Source: Brienomyrus brachyistius
Lineage: Eukaryota; Chordata; Actinopteri; Osteoglossiformes; Mormyridae
DNA: 64,000 nt
Assembly: GCF_023856365.1 (NCBI RefSeq)
Contig: NC_064536.1
Location: forward strand, 37,068,776 to 37,132,775
Direction: 5' to 3'
Positions 11,401 through 21,113 of this stretch are shown here, one piece after another (position 1 is the stretch's first letter; each line of letters begins with the position of its first letter). The translations under genes and the position numbers were made by a program. A model generated the notes under the pieces. It made no database searches, had not been told where the DNA came from, and was given only the letters and a program-made list of their open reading frames with translations.

Positions 11401-12253
11401 AGGTATCTCCACCCTGGGTGATATTTTTGATAGCTCGGGTCTCAAATTGTTCCAGTCTCTTAAGGTCACATTTAATCTTCCCTCTTCTTCATATTTTTTC
11501 TACCTCCAGCTGAGGTCCATGCTTAGGGCCTGTAATATCTCCTTTTCCTCACCTCTTCCGTTTCACCCGCTGTGCAGATTTGCTCTGTCCCTTTCTCCTG
11601 TTTCTAAGCCCGTGTCCAGTCTCTATTCCCTCCTCCGCAAATCCTCTCATAAACCTCTCCCCATAATTGCTGTCTGGCAGGGGGAGCTCTCTCCCACCCC
11701 CGTCTTATCTTGGAGTGTTATTTTTCATAATATTAAAAATTGTTCTAAAAATCCCAATCACCAGCAAACACAATTTAAGTTTGTTCACAGATTATACCCC
11801 ACACCCAGGAAACGCCATCTCATGGGCTTAGAGCCTGACCCCTTGTGTCATCTTTGTCCCCTCCAGGTCCCTGGTACCTTTCTCCATATGTTCTGGGACT
11901 GTCCTCCAGTGGCTGCTCTTTGGGATTACGTGGCCAGATCTCTCTCTTCAGTTCTTTCCTCTCCCATCCCCCTGTCTCCCATGGTCCTTCTTCTCCTGGA
12001 CTTCTCTTCTCTCTCTCTCTCTCGCTTCCAGCAGAGGCTTCTGATGTCTGCCTCCTTAGCGGCCAAGTTGTTATTAGCCTCTCGTTGGAAGTCTCCTGAT
12101 CGTGCCATTCCTTCTGTCTGGAAGTCCACCTTTCTTGATCTGCTTCTGCTGGAACTCTCTGCAGCCCGGATTAACAACTCGTCTGGTTCTACAATCCAGA
12201 GCTGGGTCCATGACGTGCAGCTGGTCAAAGATTGGTTGCAGGTCATGTCCTGA
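8484..12253 (+). pseudogene. LINE ORF2: AP endonuclease and reverse transcriptase, one frameshift
   Basis: Starts MANINIASWNVRALN, the usual N-terminus of an apurinic-type endonuclease. It contains IETHLL, GTDANAVHN and SDHKCALLH, the catalytic D/N/H positions of the nuclease. A frame change lies near 9565-9575, after which the RT domain reads openly to the stop at 12251-12253. Motifs are SPGPDGLPPE, LSLDAEKAFDR, QGCPLSPLLF, catalytic YADD (near 10568) and a C-terminal CX2CX9HX4C cluster near 11845-11905. Apart from the one shift no stop interrupts about 1250 codons. In life this enzyme nicks target DNA and primes reverse transcription at the nick. Confidence 0.92.
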
Positions 12254-12644
12254 GGCCATATTCCTTGTTTTTTGTTTTGATTTTTACTTTCCTAATTCTA
12301 ACATTTTTCAGTGGTATAAGTGTGTTATTTCTTTTATCCTCAATTTTTATCTGTGCTCTCCGTGGCTGAGTGTGCCGGTGACCTTTATTGGTTTTTTGTT
12401 TCTTTATATTTGAACTGCTGTCTCAGGGTGTATTGGGGGTGGGGTGGGGGTGGAGTATGTTCTGTTTTGTTCCATTTTGTTCTTTGTTATAAAAATCTCT
12501 AATAAAAATTTGGTCACAAAAAAAAAAGTTACAAACAGAGCAGACAGAGGGTTCAAACTTGGCAACAACAATTAACTATGTACATAGGAGCCATAGACCC
12601 TCAGCTATGTTAGAGTGATATGATTGGTTAATGAATGAGTAAAG

Positions 12645-12995
12645 GGGGCGGCATGGTGCAGTGGTTAGCACTGTTGCCTCACACCTCTGGGACCCAGGTT
12701 CAAGTCTGCCTGGGTCACATGTGTGTGGAGTTTGCATGTTTTCCCCATGTTGTCATGGGGTTTCCCCCGGGTACTCTGGTTTCCCCCCATGGTCCAAAAA
12801 CACGCTGAGGCTAATCGGACTTGCTAAATTGCCCATAGGTGTGCATGAGTGAGTGAATGGTGTGTGAGTGTGCCCTGCGATGGGCTGCCCCCATCCTGGG
12901 TTGTTCCCTGCCTCGTGCCCATTGCTTCCGGGATAGGCTTCGGACCCCCCAAGACCCAGTAGGATACGCGGTTTGGAAAATGGATGGATGGATGG
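12645..12995 (+). mobile_element. SINE of the same tRNA-derived family, 14-bp target duplication
   Basis: Starts GGGGCGGCATGGTGCAG, contains the A/B-box-like head and the central GGAGTTTGCATGTT block, and ends in GGATGG repeats. Direct repeats ATGAATGAGTAAAG lie at 12631-12644 and 12996-13009. Confidence 0.92.
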
Positions 12996-13275
12996 ATGAA
13001 TGAGTAAAGTTACATCTGATCCTGCAGCAATCACGTTATTACATGGCTATGAACACCCATAGAGGACAGACAAAGTGGAGATGGAAGAGCAAGATCTGAT
13101 GAATGCGGTAGACAGGGTTAACCCTGCGGTTGTCAAGTTTGAAACTCTGCAGTTATTGAATCAACAGAGTGTTAGTGAGTTTTATGCACTATGCACTTCA
13201 GCACTCGGTGCCCCTGCTCTGTTACTTTACATAGTCTGCTACTTCATGGCTGAGTTTCTGTTGTTCCTAAATGCT

Positions 13276-13510
13276 TCCACTTTACAATAATACCATTTAC
13301 AGCTGACTGTGGAATATCTAGCAGGGAAGAAATTTCATGAACTGACTTATTGCAAAGGTGGCCTCCAGTGACAGCACCACACTTGAATTCACTGAGCTCT
13401 TCAGATGGACCCATTCTTTCAGAAATGTTTGTAAATATGACTCTATGGCTGGGTGCTTGATTTTATACAGCTGTGGCAATGGATCTGAAGGAACCACCTG
13501 AGTTCAGTGA
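13276..13510 (-). mobile_element. Tc1-type DNA transposon fragment (5' part, start of transposase)
   Basis: Read on the minus strand, the piece matches the well-known fish Tc1 layout. An outer stretch includes TATAAAATCAAGCACC, followed by the start of the transposase with ERMG-like sequence, then CCACAGTCAGCTGTA. Only about 235 bp remain and most of the transposase and the other inverted repeat are gone. Non-functional. Identification is from memory of the family sequence. Confidence 0.7.
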
Positions 13511-13976
13511 CTAAGAGGTGTGTCCATGGGCATAAATTATGGGGAGATGGGGGAGGTTATAATACCTACAATAATCAAAATGGCTATGCCCCCCCAATAA
13601 TCATGTCAACCCTAAAAATGGATGGAAACCTCAACCCCCCCCCCAACAATATTCTAACCATAGTTATGCCCATGGATGTATCCCAGTCCTTTTGTTCATA
13701 TAGTGTGTGTGTCTGTGTGTGTATGTATATATCGGTTAGGCAGTAAAAGTGTTTCTTTTTTAGTATGTCACTAACCTGGGATACATTTCCCTTGAGCAGG
13801 ATGGATGGACTTTTTCGTTAGAAGCCTACTACTCGACCATCAGTGTTGTATGTACTATATGAGTCAGGTCTCAGAACCCAGAAATTGGAGAAGGAAGGTT
13901 TTGTTCTGGAATACCGTCTACCTGACCCTGATTCCCCGCTCCCTGCTTGCTCGCCCAAAACGGGTCACGACATGGG

Positions 13977-14240
13977 GGAGCTGGACCAAGTAAGAAGCCA
14001 AAAACCTACCACTTCCATATGGAATGGGAGGAGGACTTTTTTCACAATGTCATATTCGTAGTGCGTTTGCCTCATCTGTCAGTCTGCTGTTGCTATTCCG
14101 AAGAAGGGAAATGTGGAGCGGCATTTTTGGACTGTTCATAAAAACTACGACATTAACTGAAAAGCGAGCTGAGAAACAGAAAAGTGAAGGAACTAAAATC
14201 CCAGTTGTCTGGACAGCAGTTATTTTTCTCACATATATTG
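13977..14240 (+). pseudogene. hAT/ZBED-type transposase fragment with part of a BED zinc finger
   Basis: Three frames together show KPKTYHFHMEWEEDFF, then IPKKGNVERHFWTVHKNYD and KVKELKSQLSGQQLFF. These are successive pieces of the BED-finger N-terminus of hAT-derived ZBED/GTF2IRD2-like proteins. The His residues of the finger are visible, but the Cys pair is out of frame. Broken by at least two shifts. No other part of the transposase was seen. Confidence 0.65.
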
Positions 14241-14291
14241 TAGATTAAATTCAAATTCAATTAAAAAATACTTTATTTATCCTAAAGAGAA

Positions 14292-14294
<3 letters not shown>

Positions 14295-14327
<33 letters not shown>

Positions 14328-14331
14328 TAAT
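14295..14331. repeat. (AAT)n microsatellite
   Basis: About 12 near-perfect trinucleotide units. Confidence 0.95.
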
Positions 14332-14791
14332 CAATATATTTATAAATAAATATGTGTTTTGCATTTTTTTATGGGTAGCTCACAAGCTAAAAAAGTGTGG
14401 GTCAAAAGGCAGGGGGATCAATTCTATGGTGGCCTGGAGGACAAGAGGTAAGCAGGCAGGAATGGGAACCGTCACAGGACAAATCTGAACTGCCTCAGGC
14501 TCATGGTTAAGCAACGATATCTCTCACTGAGTTCAAGAGCAGAGGGGTTAATAAAGGGAGCAAGGTAGATTTAGATGCTAATAGATGCTAATAGGCACTG
14601 ATTGGTCAGCCCCACCCTGCAGGATGCGACAGTTTGTATGCATGATAGTCTTTGTATAGCTTTGTAGCTGCAAACTGAGAGCCAAAGAGCTGCATGCAGT
14701 TACTGACCCCTGCTCTAGCCTGTTGGCCATATGCTGTATGTGTACAAGTGAGTGTTAAGTGAATTGGGAGCCACTTACTGCAGGGGGTTCC

Positions 14792-15097
14792 TGTCAGAGG
14801 AAGCTGTGGACGCTGGGGAGCGGGTGATCGCTCTCGCCGGCCGACGGGCAGAAAGCGGGCAAAAAGCAGGCAGACAGGCCAAAACCGGGGAATTACGGGG
14901 TTTATTACGAGCACAGGGAGTAGGGACATCTGACGCAGACTAACATCAATGACAGACCAGGAACTGAGGTAAGACACAGACTGAAATAGACAGGACTGAT
15001 CAAAATAACTAGACACAGCTGGGCATGATCAGGGAAGCACACGTGGATAATGAGGGGGGCGTGGCACACACGAGGATCGTACGAGCTGGGCGTGACA
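14792..15097 (-). mobile_element. 306-bp LTR-like repeat (solo), TGTCA...TGACA ends
   Basis: Starts TGTCAGAGG and ends GGGCGTGACA. Flanking 5-mers GTTCC (14787-14791) and GTTTC (15098-15102) differ at one base. The minus-strand start TGTCACGCCC and the block CGTACGATCCTCGTGTG match the 298-bp insertion in the retroviral integrase at 51202-51499, so this is a dispersed family. The minus strand carries AATAAA-like sequence in the middle. No coding sequence is seen. It fits a solo LTR or a terminal-repeat element in miniature. Confidence 0.65.
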
Positions 15098-15369
15098 GTT
15101 TCTTTGTCTATGTTTTATTATTCTTTTTCCTTTTTTCACTTTCACTTTTTGGGAACTACTTGAAAATTGGAGTGACAGAAGTTTGCAGTGCAGCACATTT
15201 TGATTGACTAGTGTGTATCATATGAGGGGTTTTGGAATTTATTCACATTAGTAGTGGGATCATAACCTCATCTCAGAGTTTCAACTACTTCGGCTCAATT
15301 GAGCTAAAGCAGTGATCGGTTTTCTTTCACTTATCTGTCTGGTTAGTCAATAATTTAACTTCAAATATA

Positions 15370-16284
15370 CAGTAAAACCTCTGGTCACGAACGTTTACGA
15401 ACACGTTCAAATCGGGTTACAATCAAAAAGTTAGCCAAAATTTTGCATCTGTTCACAACCACACGCTCTGATGGCAAACGAAAACACTGGCGGCCAGTTT
15501 CCCTTCCAGTTCGTACGCGCCAGTAATTTCCCGTTCTCTGTTTTGCATTTGCTGCGGTGTGTTTGCGCGCGCCTGGGTTGGTTCCTACCTGCGCCCGTTG
15601 CTCCTGGGATAGGTTCCGGGCCCCCCGCAACCTCAGTGGGGATTAAGTGGTTACGATAATGGATGGATGAATGTTTCGAATTTGCTTTTGTTTCCGTATA
15701 CATGCCCTAACAAAGATGACACACGTGTTCAATCTCTCCCTGTACATCGTTCTCAGTCAGACGTGACAAAGCAGTTGCGAACAGAGTGATAAACATGATG
15801 AACGACTATGTCGTCTCTCATTTCAGAGAAGTTTTAATGCGCAGGAAATGGCAAATCATCTATTTCGTGAAGTCTGGTCCACCAGCTAAAGAGCTAAAAA
15901 CACCAGATAGAAGAAATCACAAGAGAGAAAACACCTGAATGAGAACGTTCCTCCATTGCGGGGCCGGACTTTCCCTCAAAACTATAACCTCCTCTCCACC
16001 CAGCTTCCTCCTCACTTCCTTCTTGCCTTCTTAATTCTTCAAACTTAATTTTTTCCCCTGTGCTTAAAACTCATAAAAAAGTATTATCAGCGAGGTGTTC
16101 GTAAGGTTCTAGTGCGAACTTGGTCTAATTAACTGTTTTTGTGCTTAAAAATCTTTAAAAAATATTTACACACAGTTTGTACAGTTTGGAAAGGATTAAT
16201 CATATTGGCATACAATCTTATGGGGAAATCGGGTAGTGTCCAGAATTTTGGAACAAATTATGGCCATGACCAGAGGTTCTACTG
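15370..16284. mobile_element. Non-autonomous DNA transposon with 20-bp inverted repeats and TA duplication (pogo/Tigger-like)
   Basis: Left end CAGTAAAACCTCTGGTCACG and right end CCATGACCAGAGGTTCTACTG (minus strand CAGTAGAACCTCTGGTCATG) match at 18 of 20 bases. Both are flanked by TA (15368-15369, 16285-16286). CAGT ends and TA duplication are usual for pogo/Tigger elements. The interior holds no transposase. A SINE 3' fragment (about 15580-15672, ending GATGGATG) sits inside, so the element was a target itself. Confidence 0.75.
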
Positions 16285-16532
16285 TATTTAATAAAGTCTG
16301 TAGTTTGGGTTCCTCTAAGCCTGTGACTGTGGATTTTCCATAAACAGAGCTTCCCTTTGCTCTGGAAATAAGCTAATGGGTGGCGTAGTCTGCTGTATAC
16401 CAACAGGGCTTTAAATTTGTAAGAATTATACTCAAAATGAAAGGATTTATCTGCATTGCTGGTAATGCATGTTTATAACAGAAATCACTACTTATCACCC
16501 TAAAAGTGCTGCTATTTATACTCTGCTTACAG

Positions 16533-16685
16533 ACCATCTTGGAGACCAGTCCACTCCCCACCCTGTCCAGTGCATGACCCCTGAGCCCCCTGAAGTGGAT
16601 CTTCTGCCTTGGGTTCTCCTGCCTTGTGTTGCCATTCTCACTGTTACCATCACATTATTCTGCTGCTATTTCTGTCATAAGCAAG
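16533..16685 (+). CDS. Transmembrane exon of the V-type receptor
   Basis: Bounded by an AG acceptor (16531-16532, after a TCTGCTTAC tract) and GT donor at 16686. The exon is 153 bases, phase 1 to phase 1, which joins to the phase-1 end of the V exon. It encodes a short hydrophilic stalk rich in P, D and E (about 25 residues). A hydrophobic membrane segment of about 22 residues follows (LLPWVLLPCVAILTVTITLF) and then a Cys-rich border CCYFCHK. The protein would be a type I single-pass receptor. No charged residue is seen within the membrane segment, so I see no clear site for an adaptor such as DAP12. The link to the V exon rests on strand, phase and lack of other exons between. Confidence 0.65.
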
Positions 16686-18007
16686 GTCAGACATGTGTGA
16701 TGTCACTGTGTTTTGTGTTCCCTGTCTGTTTGGTCCTTTTGCGTCTCATTCAGCCCCAGACTGGGCTGTAGCAAATGTGCAGTCTGTCAGGTACAGACAC
16801 TGTACTGTGGGACGGGGAGGGGAGCCCCGAGCAGGCTCTCGCCACGGGAGTCAAGACACTGGTGCGTGGCAGTGTGCAACCTGTTCCAGGGACAGTGGCA
16901 GGTGGGGAGTTTGACTGGGGTGGTACAACTGTCCAATGGTAGCGCAGGTGTCCAAAGGCGAGCTCAGGGCGGGCAATGCTTGGAGTAGAAGGGCAAAAGC
17001 TTGCTTGATCTTGATTTTCAGTATGAATACAGACCGTGAAAGCAGGGCCTTATGATCCTCCTGGCTTTTTGGGTTTTAGGCAGGTGTCAGAACTTAACTC
17101 TAATAGTGTTCAATTTACACCATTGGGTGTTAAGCCCCATTTTAATATGCGCACAAGAAGTCATGAGGATAAGAAGAGCCATCCCAGATTTATCCACCAT
17201 CATGAGAAGTCTCTGACCAAAAAGGACTTTACAGTTTTTTCTTGTTTTATATTGAAGGTTTGTTGGCTCAGTTCTGACTGCTTCTGAAGATTAGAGCGCT
17301 GTGGTCCTGGTGGTTTTTTCCAGATATGTGGTTTTATAGCATGTTAGTGTTAAGTCAGAGAAAAATTCTTTGAGACGTGTCCTGAGTGGTATATATTTTA
17401 ATGGTGGTGTATTTGATTGCCAGTCCTTCCCTTGGATGATTAAAGGTAACATTTAATAGTGTGGAGCCATATAAACACCATGCAGTGTTAATTTAACACT
17501 GGCACATTTCCTGTGTAAGAGATTGGCGAAGACCATTCTTGGCGCTTGGTGGCAACCTTGGATGTGCAGCTGGCCCTTCTCGTGGATCTCTCCATCTGCA
17601 GCACACTGTCTCACCTTAGCCGGCGCCTATCAGCTGACTTAGAACTGGTGTGGACTAGGGGAACTATTTAAAATTTAAAATCATTCTTATATCGCATCCT
17701 TTCACAATGTGCCCATTGCAATGTCACGACATATGTCGCAGTCCCCCCCACAAATCCCCCCCCCCCCCCCCAATGTCAAACTCCTTCTGACGACACTGCT
17801 CACAGCAGAGGAGAAGCAGTACCACCTGACTTGATCAGGTTCTATCACTGAGAGGGCTTTCTGTGGCCTTCAGACCACAGTGGGAATGTGTCTCTGCTTA
17901 ATCAAACGTGTTTATATAGCAAAATAAACTTTGCTGAATATTTTACATAGACTGGAGTACTTTTAGCTGATTGTGAATTTAAAGCTGTCTTTCCTGTTTT
18001 TTTGCAG
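16686..18007 (+). other. Intron with no recognised gene
   Basis: No convincing coding exon. A run of C lies near 17755-17771. The segment ends in a strong pyrimidine tract and TTTTTTTGCAG acceptor at 18007. Confidence 0.5.
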
Positions 18008-18042
18008 AACAAAACGGACATCTACGGTGTGTCGGTAAATAA
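18008..18042 (+). CDS. Terminal exon of the V-type receptor: very short cytoplasmic tail
   Basis: Continuing in phase 1, the exon encodes 11 residues after the split codon (QNGHLRCVGK at the end) and stops at TAA 18040-18042. There is no tyrosine, so no ITIM or ITAM in this tail. The product would need a partner chain or act as a decoy or adhesion form. Alternative splicing to another tail cannot be excluded. Confidence 0.55.
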
Positions 18043-18175
18043 ACAACGATCTGAAAAGAGGAAAAAAAATTCATTTTGGAAATACCAGACACCACATATG
18101 ATATAATGTTTGAATATTCACATTAACTGCTTGATTCTGGGGCTTTTCTGATTCTTGGTGCTGACTAACCAGGAC

Positions 18176-18185
18176 AATAAATAAA
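18176..18185 (+). terminator. Tandem polyadenylation signals AATAAATAAA
   Basis: Two overlapping AATAAA hexamers lie 134 bases after the stop codon at 18042, a suitable place for the 3' end of the receptor transcript. Confidence 0.5.
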
Positions 18186-18339
18186 TTAAAGCAAAACTTT
18201 TCATTTGAAATATTTTTCTGTGTTCTAAACTTTGTAAATTAGGCATGTAATTTGACAGCTTTCATTATCCACAATACGTGCACAGTATCTAAGGAAATAC
18301 TTCCAGCCTGAATGGCAAGAATGGATGTTTATTTACAAA

Positions 18340-18490
18340 TCAGATGATGTTGACCAAAAAATACATTAATTATCTTGTGTTCATACTGTCTGCAATGAAA
18401 TAAAAGTTAAGGGACATTTGTGAATTACTGCTTTATTTTTTTATTCACATTTTCCACCCTGTCCCAACTTTTTCTGATTTGGGGTTGTAC
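18340..18490. mobile_element. 3' end of a non-autonomous DNA transposon
   Basis: The sequence TTTTATTCACATTTTCCACCCTGTCCCAACTTTTTCTG...GGGGTTGTA resembles the terminal part of an abundant fish DNA transposon ending in CCCAACTTTTTTGGAAT..GGTTGTA. Only one end is visible. From memory of the repeat, not a search. Confidence 0.5.
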
Positions 18491-18834
18491 AATAAAACAT
18501 ACACAGGACTCGTTCCAACATCCATGAGGTCACCGAAGCTCTTTTGGCAGTTTCTAGGACAAGATTAAAATCGAAGGAGAAAGGCACGTTTGCTATTGCA
18601 GCACCTAGGCTTTAGAACAGTCTGCTCATCTATATTCATTGGTTTTAAAATTTCAATGAACTCGGATATATTCTTTAGTATGTAAAGAAACTTGTGTATA
18701 CTTTGAGTGGGCCATTTGTTTTATGTGGTATGTGTTTCTGTATTCCATCCATCCCTCCAGCCGAGGCTGCTGGGATTGCTGCACTGTGAAGGAGTGGTGT
18801 AGAGGCTGTGTGCACTTGTGTTGTACTGTGCGCA

Positions 18835-19861
18835 CCTGTGTGAAGTTGGCCCCCCATATGGTTCAGATTTCAGCCAAACTGGTCTCAGTTGTATGTGTTG
18901 CATTTGTGCTGGATTGTGCCCTTAAAATTTTTGTTTGTACTGTTTTAGTTTCTGAGATATAAATGTTTGTTTACATGTTGACTGTTAGGGAAACCTTGAC
19001 AGGAAGACACGGATCCAGGTATGCAAATCCACGCCTTGTTTATTGGCGCAATCGGGGCAAAGGCACAGGTAGGGACAGGCAAGAATCGTGGTCGTTCGAC
19101 GGGTAGAGAGGTCAGGATCCGAGAAGTCAGTCCTACGAAGAGGCACGAGACGAGACCACACAGGAGGGCGGGAACGGGACGTGCCGGACTCGGCTGGGAA
19201 ATCGGGTCAGGAGCAGGAGCGGGTCTGGAGAAGGAAAGGGAGGCAGGTAAGGAGAAAACACTGGGTAAACAGAGCAGGCGAGGGAGATGAGGGAGACAAT
19301 AGACAAAATAGCGCTCGGTATGGCTCAGAATCATCGGCTCAATACTTCGCGTTGTGCTGGGGTAATTTGGCCATATTTGTACTCCCTCTCATTACCTGCA
19401 ACACCGCACACCCAGTGGTTCCCACCTGTGTGGGCATGACATTGACATCATCAGCAAGAAGTTGGCCCCCCATTTGCATCTGATTTCCACCAAGCCGATT
19501 GCAATCGTGTGTGCTGCGTTTGTGCTGGTTTGTGCTGTTAAAACTGTCCTTTGTGCTGCTATAGTTTCTGACATATAAATGTTTGTAAGGTTGCCCCCCC
19601 CCTCCCCATTTGCGTCTGATTTCGACCAAACCAATCGCAATCGTTTGTGTGGCGTTTGTGCCAGTTTCTGCCGTTAAAACTGTCCTTTGTGCTGCTTCAG
19701 GGCAGAGATATTGCTTAGTTACATAGTCACGTGACTCCGCCATTAACCCTGCATTTGCCTCCAAACCAGTCTCAATAGTTTGTGCCGTTTAAAAATAGTC
19801 TGTACTGTATTTTTTTTCTGAATTATACATCTGAAACATATGGGGGGCAACTTCACACAGG
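18835..19861. repeat. Inverted-repeat element with internal tandem units of about 120 bp
   Basis: A 26-base left arm (18835-18860, CCTGTGTGAAGTTGG then CCCCCCATATG) is mirrored by a 25-base right arm (19837-19861), differing by one G. Inside are three to four diverged units beginning GTTGGCCCCCCAT and containing GTTAAAACTGTCCTTTGTGC and TTTCTGACATATAAATG (around 18846, 19461, 19590 and 19750). A 445-bp foreign repeat at 18997-19441 interrupts unit one. There is no ORF. It may be a foldback or MITE-like DNA element. Confidence 0.55.
18997..19441 (-). repeat. LTR-like repeat inserted in the inverted-repeat element
   Basis: On the minus strand it starts TGTCATGCCC, like the starts of the repeats at 15097 and 51202 (TGTCACGCCC, TGTGATGCCC). 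It has an AATAAA signal near its far end and ends in CCTGTCA. It cleanly separates unit one and unit two of the surrounding repeat. I could not find a target duplication. Confidence 0.4.
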
Positions 19862-20329
19862 TTTTGCGCGCCTGTTGAAGCGGTTGACTGGAATTGTTTG
19901 GAAGTATATTTGAGTGTTTGTATGGAGTGGTTACGTGGGTGGTTGTTGTTACATTTTTTTTTTTTTGGTTGGTGTGAGTACTTGTCTGTCCTTGTTGATA
20001 AACAGTACGATAGCTGTGGGTGTTGCGTGAGCGGCATTTCTGTCCATGTACCTTTGCTACAAACACCTACGGTGTATAATATCTAATATCGGTAACGTTA
20101 CTCGGAAATGGACAGTTTTTTGTAATTTTTTTAATTTTAAAATTTTAGGTAATTTTTAATTTGGTTACTTTAAAAGTTTAATTTCAAAGGTTATCTCTGA
20201 TGCTGTTGGATAATTTTAAAAGTTCCGTTTTAACGCAAGTGTTAATTTAGTGTTTTATTGTACTCAGCACTTTATTGTTTTAACTATGCATTAATTAAAT
20301 CAAGTAAAAGTTAAATACGCTATATAAAT

Positions 20330-20821
20330 ATACTGGGCTGGGAGTAAAGTACGGGGTCATAGTGAGTTAGGTAATTATGGGGCCAGCTCAGTGTTGCGTT
20401 TGCGAGATGTTTGCCCTTCTGGATGTTTGCGTCCAGTCGGACTTCATCTGCTAGCGATGTAAGTTAGTGGATTCACTCATGGTCAAGGTTCGTGACTTCG
20501 AGAAGCAACTGGCTCTCATCCGACACAAGAAGGAGTTAAAGGGGAGAGTCAATATACGTTTTAGGGAGATGGTGTGTACGCCACAAGCAGGGAGGGGGGA
20601 GAATGATGAACAGGCAGGTCGAGAGAGCTGGGTGAACATAGGTCATAGACACAGAAAAGGGCGTACACAGTTCACAGAAGCAGCATCACCTGAAGTGACG
20701 GTGTTCAAGTACTTCCAGCTTTAGAGCCAGATGAGACTGGGGAGACAGGAGGGTCCTTGGGCACTGAGGAGCCCCCTCCCCCCAGGAAGAGGGAGGTTGT
20801 GGTAGTAGGGGATTCAGTTAT
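20330..20821 (+). pseudogene. CR1-type LINE, first part (5' UTR and ORF1 start)
   Basis: Plus-strand fragments show a small Cys cluster (CCVCEMF) with a following heptad-rich stretch (LMVKVRDFEKQLALIR), then VVVVGDSVI. The last is the block-I nucleophile region (GDS) of the esterase-like ORF1 protein in CR1/L2-type elements. In-frame stops show decay. At 20822 the frame is cut by the 3' end of a minus-strand L2 element. The continuation is at 31674. Confidence 0.7.
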
Positions 20822-21113
20822 TTTATTAAATTTTTTTTTCATTTACCTTTATTTAACCAGGCAAGACAGATTAAGAACATGTTTCTTATTTACAACTGTG
20901 GCCTGGAAGATACATATATACAATATAAACAAAATTACGAAAAGAAAAGGAAAAAGAAAATAGAAAAAAAAATAATAATAATAATAAATAAATAAAGAAA
21001 TGAAGTAAGAAACAGTGAATAAGTTGCATGTTTACGAAAAATGTCATAAAATAATATATAAACAATAAGAACGTTGGAGCAGCAATGAAAAGAGCAGCAG
21101 TGAGTTGGAGCAG

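Larger units (their letters stand above)
6836..12526 (+). mobile_element. Nearly full-length L1-clade (Tx1-like) LINE with 14-bp target duplication and poly(A) tail
   Basis: The element has ORF1, ORF2 with endonuclease and RT, a 3' UTR with AATAAA near 12500, and an A-rich tail before 12527. Perfect 14-bp direct repeats AGTTACAAACAGAG flank it at 6822-6835 and 12527-12540. So the insertion edges are exact and the 5' end is probably complete. Few lesions separate it from an intact copy, suggesting a rather recent insertion. It sits in the receptor-gene intron in sense orientation. Confidence 0.9.

Noticed and set aside
13075..13290. 71-codon frame with a hydrophobic C-terminus
   Set aside because: Its end overlaps the Tc1 fragment, and it has no promoter, splice or domain support.
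19088..19483. 131-codon plus-strand frame rich in Arg and Gly
   Set aside because: It crosses the edge between an LTR-like repeat and an unrelated repeat unit, so it cannot be a conserved gene.
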